This document shows positions 33,949-42,430 of a DNA stretch of 53,383 bases, piece by piece. Each line of letters begins with the position of its first letter. Positions within the stretch are counted from its first letter, which is position 1. This DNA is from Elusimicrobiota bacterium. GTDB taxonomy: Bacteria > Elusimicrobiota > Elusimicrobia > Elusimicrobiales > UBA9959. The DNA lies in the NCBI GenBank assembly GCA_003482905.1, contig DMXM01000012.1:35129-88511 (forward strand). Reading direction: 5' to 3'. The notes beneath the pieces are model-generated. The model saw nothing but the letters and a program-made list of their open reading frames with translations, was not told where the DNA came from and did not search any database. The translations under genes were made by a program, and so were the position numbers.

Positions 33949-35075
33949 AAAACTCACCCGCCGCGCAGCGTTTCTCTTCCCCGCTGTGGCGCGACCGCGC
34001 CCTGGCCGCCTCGGCCCTCTCGGAAATCGAAAGGCTTTCCGCTGTCGCCGCCCAGAAGACCGGCGGACAGGTTAACTTTATGGAGGTCTGCGGTACGCAT
34101 ACCATGGCCATCGCCGCCAGCGGCATGCGCAGGCTATTGCCCAAAGGGCTCCGCATGCTTTCCGGTCCCGGCTGCCCCGTCTGCGTGACCTCGCAGGGTG
34201 ACATCGACCGCGTGCTGGCGCTGGCCGCCGTGCCCGGGGCGATAATAACCACTTTCGGCGACATGATGAAAGTAAAAGGTTCCAGGGGGCTGGACCTCAA
34301 TTCCATGCGCGAGCGCGGCGCCGATATCCGCGTGGTCTATTCCCCGCTGGACGCGGTCGCCATTGCCGCGGCCGGGCCGGGGCGCCAGGTGGTGTTTATC
34401 GGCGTGGGTTTCGAGACCACCGCGCCGGTTATCGCCGGCGCCGTGGCGCGGGCGAAGAAAGCCGGGCTTAAGAACTTTTCCTCCACGGCTTTCTTCAAGC
34501 TGGTCCCGCCGGCCCTGGAGCTGCTGCTCTCCGACCCGGAGAACCGGATCCACGGCTTTATGCTGCCCGGGCACGTCAGCGCCATAATCGGAACGGAGCC
34601 TTACAGGTTCGTGGCCGAAAAATACCGCGTCCCGTGCGTTATCACGGGCTTTGAGCCCCTCGATATCCTGACCGGGATAAACATGCTGTTGAAGCAGGTC
34701 GTCTCCGGTAAGCCCAGCGTAGAGGACGAATATTTCCGCGCCGTCCGCAAGGGGGGGAACCCCGCCGCGGTCAATATTATGGCCGAGGTCTTCTCCGTTT
34801 GCGCCGCGTCCTGGCGCGCCATCGGCACGGTTAAGGCCACGGGCCTGGAATTTTCAAAGGCGTACGCCTCTTTCGACGCCGTAAAACGCTTCCGCATCCC
34901 CTATTGCGACGCCCCCGAGCCGAAAGGCTGCCTCTGCGGGAAGATCCTGCTTGGTAAAGCGCTGCCGCCGGATTGCCCGCTGTTCGGCAAGGCCTGCTCT
35001 CCTTCGTCGGCGGTGGGGCCCTGCATGGTCTCCTCGGAGGGGGCCTGCGCCGCCTGGTTTAAATACGGGAACTGA
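33945..35075 (+). CDS. hypD: Hydrogenase maturation protein HypD
   Basis: A 376-residue iron-sulfur protein that scaffolds assembly of the Fe(CN)2CO unit with HypC and HypE. Motifs include MEVCGTHTMAI, the SGPGCPVCVTSQGDIDR segment, GVGFETTAPVIAGA and VPCVITGFEPLDIL. The C-terminal cysteine cluster for the [4Fe-4S] centre is KGCLCGKIL, PPDCPLFGKACSP and GPCMVSSEGAC. All are present. It overlaps hypC and is followed three bases later by a LysR gene, inserted between hypD and hypE. Confidence 0.97.
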   Translation: MKNSPAAQRFSSPLWRDRALAASALSEIERLSAVAAQKTGGQVNFMEVCGTHTMAIAASGMRRLLPKGLRMLSGPGCPVCVTSQGDIDRVLALAAVPGAIITTFGDMMKVKGSRGLDLNSMRERGADIRVVYSPLDAVAIAAAGPGRQVVFIGVGFETTAPVIAGAVARAKKAGLKNFSSTAFFKLVPPALELLLSDPENRIHGFMLPGHVSAIIGTEPYRFVAEKYRVPCVITGFEPLDILTGINMLLKQVVSGKPSVEDEYFRAVRKGGNPAAVNIMAEVFSVCAASWRAIGTVKATGLEFSKAYASFDAVKRFRIPYCDAPEPKGCLCGKILLGKALPPDCPLFGKACSPSSAVGPCMVSSEGACAAWFKYGN

Positions 35076-35078
35076 CCT

Positions 35079-35987
35079 GTGAATATTGAAACCCTTAAGG
35101 TCTTCAAGGACCTGTCGGATACCGGCAGTTTTTCAAAGACGGCCGAGCTCAACTACGTTTCGCAGTCGGCCGTAAGCCAGCAGATAAAGAAGCTGGAGCG
35201 CATCCTTAAATGCAAACTGTACCACCGCCAGGCGGGCAAGATCCTGCTTACGCCCTGCGGCGATAAATTCTACGAGGCGTCCAGGAAAATATCCGGCATC
35301 TACGACGTCGCCCTTAAAGGCATACGCTCGCTGGGAACGGAGCGGCCCGCCGGCGAGATAAAGATCTCCACCATCTACAGCGCGGGGATCTATATCATCC
35401 AGAACTATATCCGGCAGTTCCTCGCCAAGAACCCCGGTACCAAGATAAGTGTGGAGTACCGCCAGTTCTCCCAGATCTACTCCGACATCACCAGCGGCCG
35501 CTCGGATTTCGGCTTCATGGCCTGCCCTTACCGCAAATCTCCCGGGCTTTCCATGCTGCCGGTGGCCAAGGATGAGATGGTCCTTATTACGGGTTCCTCC
35601 TCGCCGCTCGTCGGCCGTAAAACCCTGGGGGTAAAGGAACTCGACGGCCTGGAATTTATATTCTTCGACAGGGTTTTCCCGTCCCGGCGCTATATCGACG
35701 CGTTCCTGCGCAAGCATGGCGTAAAAGTCCGCGTTAAAATGGAGCTGGATAACATAGAGACCATCAAGACCGCGGTGGCCTCCGGCGCCGGAGTTTCCAT
35801 CCTGCCGCGCTCCGCCGTGCGCGAAGACGAGAACGGCATCAGCCTGCACGTGCTCCGGATCGGCGACGCGCAGTTCCTGCGCCCCATTTACCTTATCTAC
35901 AACAAGGCCAGGAAGCTCAGCCCCGCCGCCAGGAATTTCATGGGGATCTTCGACGCCGTCAAAAAAACCGCAGCGGGGAGGGTCTGA
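35079..35987 (+). CDS. LysR-family transcriptional regulator
   Basis: A 302-residue regulator starting with GTG. The N-terminal winged helix-turn-helix is clear (TLKVFKDLSDTGSFSKTAEL, SQSAVSQQIKKLE). The C-terminal half (about 90-290) is a periplasmic-binding-like effector domain; ISTIYSAGIYIIQNYIRQF and SGRSDFGFMACPYRKSP are typical. It lies between hypD and hypE with gaps of 3 and 2 bases, so it is expressed with them. It could control the hyp genes or a hydrogenase elsewhere, or sense sulfur or redox state; the effector is unknown. Confidence 0.93.
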   Translation: MNIETLKVFKDLSDTGSFSKTAELNYVSQSAVSQQIKKLERILKCKLYHRQAGKILLTPCGDKFYEASRKISGIYDVALKGIRSLGTERPAGEIKISTIYSAGIYIIQNYIRQFLAKNPGTKISVEYRQFSQIYSDITSGRSDFGFMACPYRKSPGLSMLPVAKDEMVLITGSSSPLVGRKTLGVKELDGLEFIFFDRVFPSRRYIDAFLRKHGVKVRVKMELDNIETIKTAVASGAGVSILPRSAVREDENGISLHVLRIGDAQFLRPIYLIYNKARKLSPAARNFMGIFDAVKKTAAGRV

Positions 35988-35989
35988 AT

Positions 35990-37000
35990 ATGTCCGAATT
36001 TAAAAAAGTCCTGCTGGGGCACGGCAGCGGCGGCCGCCTGAGCCGGGAACTGGTGGAACAGGTTTTCCTTAAGAGCTTCTCCAACCCCGCCCTGGCCCCC
36101 CTGGAGGATGCCGCGGAAGTAGTACTGGGAGGCGCGCGCCTGGCTTTTACCACCGACTCCTATGTCGTTACGCCGGTGGAATTTCCGGGCGCCGACATTG
36201 GCCGCGTGGCGGTCTGCGGTACCGTCAACGACCTCGCGGTCAAAGGCGCCAGGCCCGCGGCGCTCTCGGCCGGTTTCATCCTGGAGGAAGGTTTTCCCGC
36301 CGACGTCCTTAAGCGCATTACGGCCTCCATGAAGCGCGCCGCCGACGAAGCCGGCGTGTGCATAGTCACCGGCGACACCAAGGTTGTGGAAAAAGGCCAC
36401 GCCGACGGCATTTTTATCAATACCTCCGGCATAGGCCTCATTCCCAAAGGCCGCCGCCTTACTTCGGCCGCCGTCATGGACGGCGACGTTATTATAGTAA
36501 GCGGCAACCTCGCGGACCACGGTGTGGCCGTTATGAACGCCCGCAGCAAGCTGGGGCTTACGGGGGGGATAAAGAGCGACGCCGCCCCGCTTAACCGCAT
36601 GATAGAAGCGGCCCTGCGCCGCCCGGGGGTGCGCGCCATGCGCGACATAACGCGCGGCGGCCTGGCCACCGTGCTTAACGAGGTGTCCGGCGCCTGCGGC
36701 CTTAGCGCCGAGGTGGAAGAGAACCTTGTGCCGGTTTCCGCCGCGGCGCGCAATGCCTGCGCGCTCTTAGGCCTGGACCCCCTGTACGTCGCCAACGAGG
36801 GTAAGATCGCCCTGTTCGCCGCGCCCGAGGCGGCGGGGCGGATACTGAAGGCCCTGCGCGCCGATAGATACGGCAGAAACGCCGTCGTTGTGGGGCGCAT
36901 GGCCGCGGAAAAGAAGCCCCAGGTGCGGCTCAACACGTCTATCGGCGGTTCACGCATAATGCTGATGCTGGAAGGGGAACAGCTGCCGCGCATCTGCTGA
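35990..37000 (+). CDS. hypE: Hydrogenase maturation protein HypE
   Basis: A 336-residue enzyme of the PurM-like superfamily. It dehydrates the thiocarboxamide placed on its C-terminal cysteine by HypF to thiocyanate, the source of the CN ligands. The C-terminus ends PRIC, the required carrier tail. The N-terminal LLGHGSGGRLSRELV, the TTDSYVVTPVEFPG and DIGRVAVCGTVNDLAVKGA segments and DITRGGLATVLNEV match the family. It directly follows the LysR gene. A 10-bp palindrome GATACGTATC overlaps its stop. Confidence 0.97.
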   Translation: MSEFKKVLLGHGSGGRLSRELVEQVFLKSFSNPALAPLEDAAEVVLGGARLAFTTDSYVVTPVEFPGADIGRVAVCGTVNDLAVKGARPAALSAGFILEEGFPADVLKRITASMKRAADEAGVCIVTGDTKVVEKGHADGIFINTSGIGLIPKGRRLTSAAVMDGDVIIVSGNLADHGVAVMNARSKLGLTGGIKSDAAPLNRMIEAALRRPGVRAMRDITRGGLATVLNEVSGACGLSAEVEENLVPVSAAARNACALLGLDPLYVANEGKIALFAAPEAAGRILKALRADRYGRNAVVVGRMAAEKKPQVRLNTSIGGSRIMLMLEGEQLPRIC

Positions 37001-37029
37001 TACGTATCGCGCGGCTTGCCGCAGAGGTC

Positions 37030-37128
37030 GGAACGCAAAAACAGGGTCGCGCACACCGTGCTTGCCCTTCCCCGCCTCGGCCCTCGCGCTTATGCAAGCT
37101 CGGGACAAATTGTGTCGCTTAGCTCCAC
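37030..37128 (+). repeat. Dispersed 3'-flank repeat, copy 2
   Basis: GGAACGCAAAAACAGGGTC (37030-37048) and CGCACACCGTGCTTGCCCTT match the window-start copy with one mismatch in 39 positions, and a third module GTGTCGCTTAGCTCCAC (37112-37128) matches the piece that is inserted between the first two in copy 1. The element begins 29 bases after the hypE stop and runs in the same direction as hypE, mirroring copy 1. Confidence 0.7.
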
Positions 37129-37181
37129 CCCGGCAGGGTTTTGCTTATCCGACCTCCGCGTCAAGCCACGGAATCCTTACT

Positions 37182-37994
37182 ATGAGACGAACCTTGTTTT
37201 GGGTCTTAAGCTTCCTTATAACGGTCTTTTTCGCCGTGTTTCAGCGCATGACCGGGCCCACTTATCCGGTAAGTGGCGGCAAGGTGGACGGCATGGGGAT
37301 AACCTCCTACCGCCTGCCGCGCAGCTGCACCACAGGCGGGGACGATTGTTCGGTGGAGATCAAATATAAAGGCCCGCTTGAGGGCCGCGTGGAATGGCGC
37401 CGTTATAAGACCGCAGACCCTGTGCAGGTTTCTCCGCTTGAGGCGAAAGACGGGCGCCTGCTCTTCCCGTTCCCTTCCCAGCCGCCGGCTGGCAAGCTGG
37501 AATACCGGGTTTTCGTAGATCACCCCTCGGGCGGCCGGGAGGTTTCACGCGGTCCCGTGGTGACGCGGTTCAAGGGGGCGGTGCCGGGGTGGATCTTGGT
37601 CCCCCACATCCTGCTGATGTTCCTGTTTATGCTTTTTTCGGTGCGTATTTTCCTGTCGGCGGCCTTTGCTCTTGAGCCTGTAAAACATTCGGTGCCCGCC
37701 ACCGTGGCCTTCCTCCTGCTGGGCGGTTTTCTCTTCGGGCCGCTCACCCAGTACTACGCTTTCGGCGCCGCCTGGACTGGCTTCCCTTACGGCCGCGACC
37801 TTACGGACAATAAAACCCTTTTAATGCTGGTATTCTGGCTTATCGCCCTGCGGGCCGTTCTCAGGGGCAGGGCCGCGCGCTTCTGGCTGATAGCCGCCTT
37901 CGCCGTTACGGCGGCCGTCTACTTCGTTCCGCACAGCATGTTCGGCAGCGAACTTGATTATTCTAAAAACCAGGTCGTGACCGGCGGCGGATAA
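37182..37994 (+). CDS. Unrecognised membrane protein inside the hyp cluster
   Basis: A 270-residue protein. One N-terminal membrane helix (LFWVLSFLITVFFAVFQ) is followed by an extracytoplasmic domain of about 120 residues with one CTTGGDDC cysteine pair. Then three or four membrane helices follow (ILVPHILLMFLFMLFSV, ATVAFLLLGGFLFGP, LMLVFWLIALRAVL, FWLIAAFAVTAAVYF). The ATG at 37182 is chosen because the preceding residues show no gene-like features. It ends 5 bases before hypF, so it is likely co-expressed with it. I do not recognise the family. A role in hydrogenase anchoring or nickel handling is only inference from position. Confidence 0.75.
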   Translation: MRRTLFWVLSFLITVFFAVFQRMTGPTYPVSGGKVDGMGITSYRLPRSCTTGGDDCSVEIKYKGPLEGRVEWRRYKTADPVQVSPLEAKDGRLLFPFPSQPPAGKLEYRVFVDHPSGGREVSRGPVVTRFKGAVPGWILVPHILLMFLFMLFSVRIFLSAAFALEPVKHSVPATVAFLLLGGFLFGPLTQYYAFGAAWTGFPYGRDLTDNKTLLMLVFWLIALRAVLRGRAARFWLIAAFAVTAAVYFVPHSMFGSELDYSKNQVVTGGG

Positions 37995-37999
37995 TCCAC

Positions 38000-40297
38000 A
38001 TGGCTCCCATAGTAAGGAAACAAATATTAGTTAAGGGCGTGGTCCAGGGGGTCGGCTTCCGTCCCCATATCTACAAACTCGCCGCCGCGCACGCCCTGGG
38101 CGGGTGGGTAAAGAACGACGCCGCCGGGGTTACCATAGAGGCCGAGGGCCGCCCCGCCGGCGTGGAAACGTTCATCCGGGAGATAGCGCTTAAAAAGCCG
38201 CCCGCGGCGCGGGTGGATTCCGTGTCGGTGCGCGCCATCAGGCCCGCCGGAGAAAAGACTTTCTTTATTTCCAGAAGCGGGGGCAAAGCGGCCGCCGCCG
38301 CCATTATTCCGGCGGACCTGGCCCTGTGCCCCGACTGCCGCCGGGAAATGCTTACGTCCTCGGATCCGCGCTGGCTCTATCCGTTCACCAATTGCACCAA
38401 TTGCGGCCCGCGTTTTACCATCGTTAAGAGCGTCCCTTACGACAGGCCGGCCACCACCATGGCCGGGTTTAAAATGTGCCCGTCCTGCCGGGGCGAGTAC
38501 GCTAACCCGCTCGACCGCCGTTTCCACGCCCAGCCCAACGCCTGCCCCGTCTGCGGCCCCTCCGTAACGCTTGAGGGGGGCGGGCTTTCATTTTCCGGCC
38601 CGTCCGCGCTGGAGAAGACGGCGATACTCCTGATTTCCGGCGAAATAGTAGCGCTGCAAAGCCTGGGCGGCTTCCACCTGGCCTGCCGGGCGGACAACCC
38701 GGCGGCGCTCGGCAAGCTCAGGGCGGCAAAGAAGCGCCCTCATAAACCTTTCGCGGTAATGGTTCCGTCGCTGGCGGCGGCGCGGCGCGTCTGCCGCGTT
38801 TCCGCGCTAGAAGCCGCCGCGCTCTCTTCATCGCAAGCGCCGGTGGTCATGCTGCGCAAGCGCGCCCCCGGCTCTTTTTGCGGCCCGGCTCCTGCTTTGG
38901 CGAAACTCGGCGTTATGCTGCCTTACACTCCCCTGCATGCCGCCCTTTTCAGCCTCCTTGAAAAAGGCGGCTTTCCCGGCGCGCTGGTGATGACTTCCGG
39001 GAATTTCCGCGACGAGCCTATATGCAAGTCTCTGCCGGAGGTCCGCTCGGCGCTGTCCGGCGCTGCCGCTTTTACGCTTTGGCATGACAGGCCCATTCAT
39101 AACCGGGTGGACGATTCCGTGGTCTTCGAGGCCGCCGGGGCCATCCGGCTGGCCCGCAGGGCGCGGGGTTATGTCCCGTCCGCCGTAAAGCTTTCCTCCG
39201 GCGGAGCGTCCGTCCTCGCCTGCGGCGCCGACCTTAAGAACGCCTTCTGCCTGACACGTGGCGCGGAGGCTTTCCTGTCGCAGCATATAGGGGACCTGTC
39301 CGAACCCCTCAACCAGGAGTTTTTCAGGGAGACGCTGTCCAATTTCCGCAGGCTGCTTAAAGTCTCGCCCGGCATTATCGTTCACGACCTGCATCCGGAT
39401 TACGCCTCTTCCGCCATAGCCCGCGCCCTGCCCGGCCGTAAAACCGCGGTGCAGCACCATGCCGCGCACGCGCTCTCCGTGGCGGCGGAGTACGGCCTTG
39501 AAGAGCCTTTTATCGGCCTGGCTTTCGACGGCGCCGGCTACGGCGCCGACGGCAAGATCTGGGGCTCCGAATTCCTGGTTTTCAAGGATAAGGCCTGGCG
39601 GCGGGCCGCCAGCCTCGGTTATTTCGCCCTGCCCGGCGGCGACGCCGGCGCCCTGGAAACCTGGCGCCCGGCGCTGGCGCTGATCAAAGCGGCCTTCGGC
39701 CCGGGGTGGCGCAAAGCGGCCGGCGTTATTTTCTCCGGCGTTTCGGCCGCCGGGGTCCGCACGGTGGAGCGCATGCTGGAGGCCGGCCTCAACTGCCCGG
39801 AGACTTCCAGCATGGGCCGCTTGTTCGACGCCTTCAGCTTCATCTCCGGCGTCCGCGCTGAAACCACTTATGAAGCCCAGGGGCCGATGGAACTGGAAGC
39901 GGTTTATGACGGCCGCGGCGCCGCCTACTGTTTCGATATCGATGAAACTCCAGGCGGCTATATTATAAATCCCGGCCGGGCACTGCGGGCGGCCGTCGGT
40001 GACAGGCTGGCCGGGCGTACGGCCGCGCGGATCTCGGCGGGTCTCCATAAAGGCGCGGCCGAGGCCGCCGTCGAGGTCTCTTCCCGCCTTTGCGCGTCCA
40101 CCGGCATAAAGACCTTCTGCCTGTCCGGCGGGGTGTTCCAGAACCGGACACTGCTGGAACTTGTCACGGCCGGGCTTGAACGCCGCGGGTTCAAGGTTTA
40201 TTCCAACCGGCTTGTCCCCGCCAACGACGGAGGCCTGGCCCTGGGCCAGGCCTGGCATGTCATTAAAAACTACAGCCACAAGCCAAGTGTGATATAA
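38000..40297 (+). CDS. hypF: Carbamoyltransferase HypF
   Basis: A 765-residue protein that turns carbamoyl phosphate into the thiocarboxamide on HypE. The N-terminal acylphosphatase domain has VKGVVQGVGFRPHIYK. Two zinc fingers follow (CPDC/CTNCG and CPSC/CPVCG, about 113-190). A YrdC-like domain spans about 200-380 (IVALQSLGGFHLACRAD; AAKKRPHKPFAVM). The C-terminal Kae1-like domain has HHAAHALSVAAEYG, IGLAFDGAGYGADGKIWGSE and LSGGVFQNRTLLEL. The length and all domains are normal. Its stop codon overlaps the -10 element of the riboswitch promoter. Confidence 0.97.
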   Translation: MAPIVRKQILVKGVVQGVGFRPHIYKLAAAHALGGWVKNDAAGVTIEAEGRPAGVETFIREIALKKPPAARVDSVSVRAIRPAGEKTFFISRSGGKAAAAAIIPADLALCPDCRREMLTSSDPRWLYPFTNCTNCGPRFTIVKSVPYDRPATTMAGFKMCPSCRGEYANPLDRRFHAQPNACPVCGPSVTLEGGGLSFSGPSALEKTAILLISGEIVALQSLGGFHLACRADNPAALGKLRAAKKRPHKPFAVMVPSLAAARRVCRVSALEAAALSSSQAPVVMLRKRAPGSFCGPAPALAKLGVMLPYTPLHAALFSLLEKGGFPGALVMTSGNFRDEPICKSLPEVRSALSGAAAFTLWHDRPIHNRVDDSVVFEAAGAIRLARRARGYVPSAVKLSSGGASVLACGADLKNAFCLTRGAEAFLSQHIGDLSEPLNQEFFRETLSNFRRLLKVSPGIIVHDLHPDYASSAIARALPGRKTAVQHHAAHALSVAAEYGLEEPFIGLAFDGAGYGADGKIWGSEFLVFKDKAWRRAASLGYFALPGGDAGALETWRPALALIKAAFGPGWRKAAGVIFSGVSAAGVRTVERMLEAGLNCPETSSMGRLFDAFSFISGVRAETTYEAQGPMELEAVYDGRGAAYCFDIDETPGGYIINPGRALRAAVGDRLAGRTAARISAGLHKGAAEAAVEVSSRLCASTGIKTFCLSGGVFQNRTLLELVTAGLERRGFKVYSNRLVPANDGGLALGQAWHVIKNYSHKPSVI

Positions 40298-40298
40298 T
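40290..40298 (+). promoter_or_regulatory. Extended -10 promoter of the riboswitch transcript
   Basis: TGATATAAT overlaps the last codons and stop of hypF. Transcription would start near 40305, just before the riboswitch helix, so the receptor gene has its own promoter separate from hyp. Confidence 0.65.
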
Positions 40299-40310
40299 CA
40301 ATACTGTTCT

Positions 40311-40402
40311 GGCGGAGGAATCCGGTTTAATTCCGGAGCTGCCCCGCAACGGTGAAGCCCCCGCACATAAGCGTGTGCGGGTGATAAGCCCGGTCTACCG
40401 CC
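40311..40402 (+). ncRNA. Compact cobalamin riboswitch
   Basis: The leader contains GGAATCCGG, then GGAGCTGCCCCGCAACGGTG and the B12 box GATAAGCCCGGTCTACCGCC (40383-40402), the conserved parts of cobalamin aptamers. GGCGG (40311-40315) pairs with CCGCC (40398-40402) to close it. Only one short hairpin (arm CCCGCAC at 40360-40366) lies between the core and the B12 box, so the extra arms of the E. coli btuB type are missing. It should lower expression of the receptor when B12 is plentiful. Confidence 0.9.
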
Positions 40403-40426
40403 GGAACTGTCGCAGCCTGCGAGGGA

Positions 40427-40455
40427 CGGCCTTTTTCCACCCGGTGGAGAAGCCG
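40427..40455 (+). promoter_or_regulatory. Hairpin in the riboswitch expression platform
   Basis: CGGC-CT-TTTTCCAC pairs with GTGGAGAA-GCCG around a three-base loop. It is not followed by a T-run, so control is more likely at translation than termination. The ribosome site GGGAGGA lies 38 bases further on, before the ATG at 40494. Confidence 0.4.
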
Positions 40456-40493
40456 CCTTCTGTTATGGCGCGGCGATTCTCTCGGGAGGAAAA

Positions 40494-42338
40494 ATGAAAA
40501 CAGTATCTTTGGTGTTCCTTGCGGCCATTCTCGCCCTATGCGTTCCCGGGGCCCATTCACAGCAAAACAGCGAAGTTTATCTCTCCGTCAGTAAATCCGT
40601 ATTAAAAGGGCTGCCTAAACCGGCCGATGCCGTAGACCTTTACGTTCCGCCCGCTCAGCGCGCGACGTCGGCGTCGGCGGGGGATCTCCTCGAGACGGCC
40701 TTGCCGGTAATGCTGCGGCGCGCCAACGGCTCGGCCGGGCTCGCCACCGCCGGCCTGCGCGGTTTCTCCTCCAAGCAGACCGCGGTTTTTTATGACGGCA
40801 TGCGTATACCGGCCGACCTCACCGGCACGGTGGATCTTTCGGCGCTCCCCGCCGCGGATATAGAAAGGGTGGAAATACTGCCCGGCGCCTGGTCCTCGGT
40901 GCAGGGCGCCAACGCCGAGGGGGGCGTAATAAACTTCGTCAGCCGCAGCCCCGGGCCCGGTGTCACCCGCGCCGCCCTGGGCACAACCCTGTCTTCTTAC
41001 GGCGCCAGCGCCAATACGGCGTCGTTAATGAGCGCGAACGGGCGGCTTAAAACCTCGGTGCTCGCCTCCCGGGAGGCCTTGGACGGCTTTCAGCAGAACG
41101 GCTCCGCGCGCAAAGAGTTCTTCGCCGGCAAAGCCGTGCTGTCGGTGGGGGAAGGCGGCAGGCTTTCTTTCAACGCCATGCGGAACAACTCGGAGAACGG
41201 GGTTCCCGGAGGCACGCCGGCGGCCATCGCCGACTGGAACGGCACCAGGGAGCGGACGGCGAATTCGCTTACCGATCTGCAGCGTTCCAGCCTGGGGCTG
41301 GCCCGCGCCGCCCTGGAGTTGCCTTTGACCGAAAATATCAGCTACACCCTGTCCGCGCAGTCCGGCGTCAGCCGCATCTTCTCCCACACCGCCTGGAGCG
41401 ACGAGCTGACCCGGACCTTGAGCAACAGGTGCCTGCTCAGCTTCTCGTTCTTCAACAAAGCAGAGACCGGCGTCGAGTACGAAAAGGACCTGCTTAAATC
41501 GGATACTTACGGCGACCATTTTAAGCAGAACCTGGGGCTCTTTTCCCAATGGACCCTGCAGCCGCTTAAAGGTTTAAGTTTCATCCCCTCGCTGCGTTAC
41601 GACAAGAACGTGGGCTATGCCGACCAGGCCAGCCCCAGGCTTGCCGTGGTCTACGCCCCCGATTATGTCTGGAAATTCTCGGCGCAGACCGGTAGGGCCT
41701 GGCAGGCCCCGACTTTCGCCGACCTCTACAATCCGTGGGTGCCGGCGGCGGACCGTTCCCCGGACCTGAGGCCGGAACACTCATGGCAGACCCAGGCCGG
41801 GGTTTCGGCCAACTTAGCGGCCGGCTTCCGGGCTTCCCTGGGCGCCTATTACGCCGACGTGCGGGACCGCATAGCCCTGGACCCGGCCAAAAGCTGGGCG
41901 GCATACAACCTGGACTCCGCCTTCAACCGGGGCATAGAGGCCGGCCTTGATTATAAAGGCGCTTCGTTCAACGCGGGCTTTGGTTACGTTCACAATGTGA
42001 GCAAGGGCCGGACCGCGGGGGGGTATAAAGAGCTGGCTTTCAGCCCCAGGCACCGTTTCAGCCTGAACGCCGGAGTTAAGACCCCCTGGGCGGATATCCG
42101 CTCCAAGGGCTATTACAGCGCGCGGCAATACACCGCGGCGGACCGTGGGGGCCTTAAGCTGCCCTCGTATTTCACGGCGGACCTGTACTTCTCCCGGACG
42201 CTGGAGGCGTTTGAGGTCTTCGTCGGGGCGGATAACGTGCTGGACGCCCATTACGCCCAGGCGGCCGACACCATTAACGGCTATTATCCGCTGCCGGGCC
42301 GCGTGCTGAAATGCGGGCTGAGCGTCAGGTTCATCTGA
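40494..42338 (+). CDS. TonB-dependent receptor (BtuB-like)
   Basis: A 614-residue outer-membrane transporter. It has a signal peptide (about 1-22, ending AHSQQN). No consensus TonB box is obvious, though EVYLSVSKS lies near the start. The plug domain is clear (about 60-155, LRGFSSKQTAVFYDGMRIP, GADxxGGVINFV-like). A 22-strand barrel follows, ending LKCGLSVRFI with an aromatic near the end. The length suits BtuB-type receptors. The cobalamin riboswitch makes B12 or another corrinoid the likely cargo; because nickel genes follow, a metal chelate is an alternative. Confidence 0.9.
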   Translation: MKTVSLVFLAAILALCVPGAHSQQNSEVYLSVSKSVLKGLPKPADAVDLYVPPAQRATSASAGDLLETALPVMLRRANGSAGLATAGLRGFSSKQTAVFYDGMRIPADLTGTVDLSALPAADIERVEILPGAWSSVQGANAEGGVINFVSRSPGPGVTRAALGTTLSSYGASANTASLMSANGRLKTSVLASREALDGFQQNGSARKEFFAGKAVLSVGEGGRLSFNAMRNNSENGVPGGTPAAIADWNGTRERTANSLTDLQRSSLGLARAALELPLTENISYTLSAQSGVSRIFSHTAWSDELTRTLSNRCLLSFSFFNKAETGVEYEKDLLKSDTYGDHFKQNLGLFSQWTLQPLKGLSFIPSLRYDKNVGYADQASPRLAVVYAPDYVWKFSAQTGRAWQAPTFADLYNPWVPAADRSPDLRPEHSWQTQAGVSANLAAGFRASLGAYYADVRDRIALDPAKSWAAYNLDSAFNRGIEAGLDYKGASFNAGFGYVHNVSKGRTAGGYKELAFSPRHRFSLNAGVKTPWADIRSKGYYSARQYTAADRGGLKLPSYFTADLYFSRTLEAFEVFVGADNVLDAHYAQAADTINGYYPLPGRVLKCGLSVRFI

Positions 42339-42384
42339 CGGACCCTGCCGGCGGACGCCCGAAACCGGGCGCGGGAACGGGGGG

Positions 42385-42430
42385 TTGACCTGAATCGCGT
42401 ATTGTGCTACTATTCTCTTAAAGGTAACAC
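42385..42430 (+). promoter_or_regulatory. nikR promoter with NikR-like operator
   Basis: A -35 TTGACC (42385-42390), 17 bases, and an extended -10 TGCTACTAT (42405-42413). Over the -10 lies an imperfect inverted repeat: GTGCTAC (42404-42410), 13 bases, GTAACAC (42424-42430), ending at the ATG. E. coli NikR binds GTATGA-N16-TCATAC, so this dyad is a fair candidate for a NikR site with different half-sites, giving self-repression. Confidence 0.55.
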
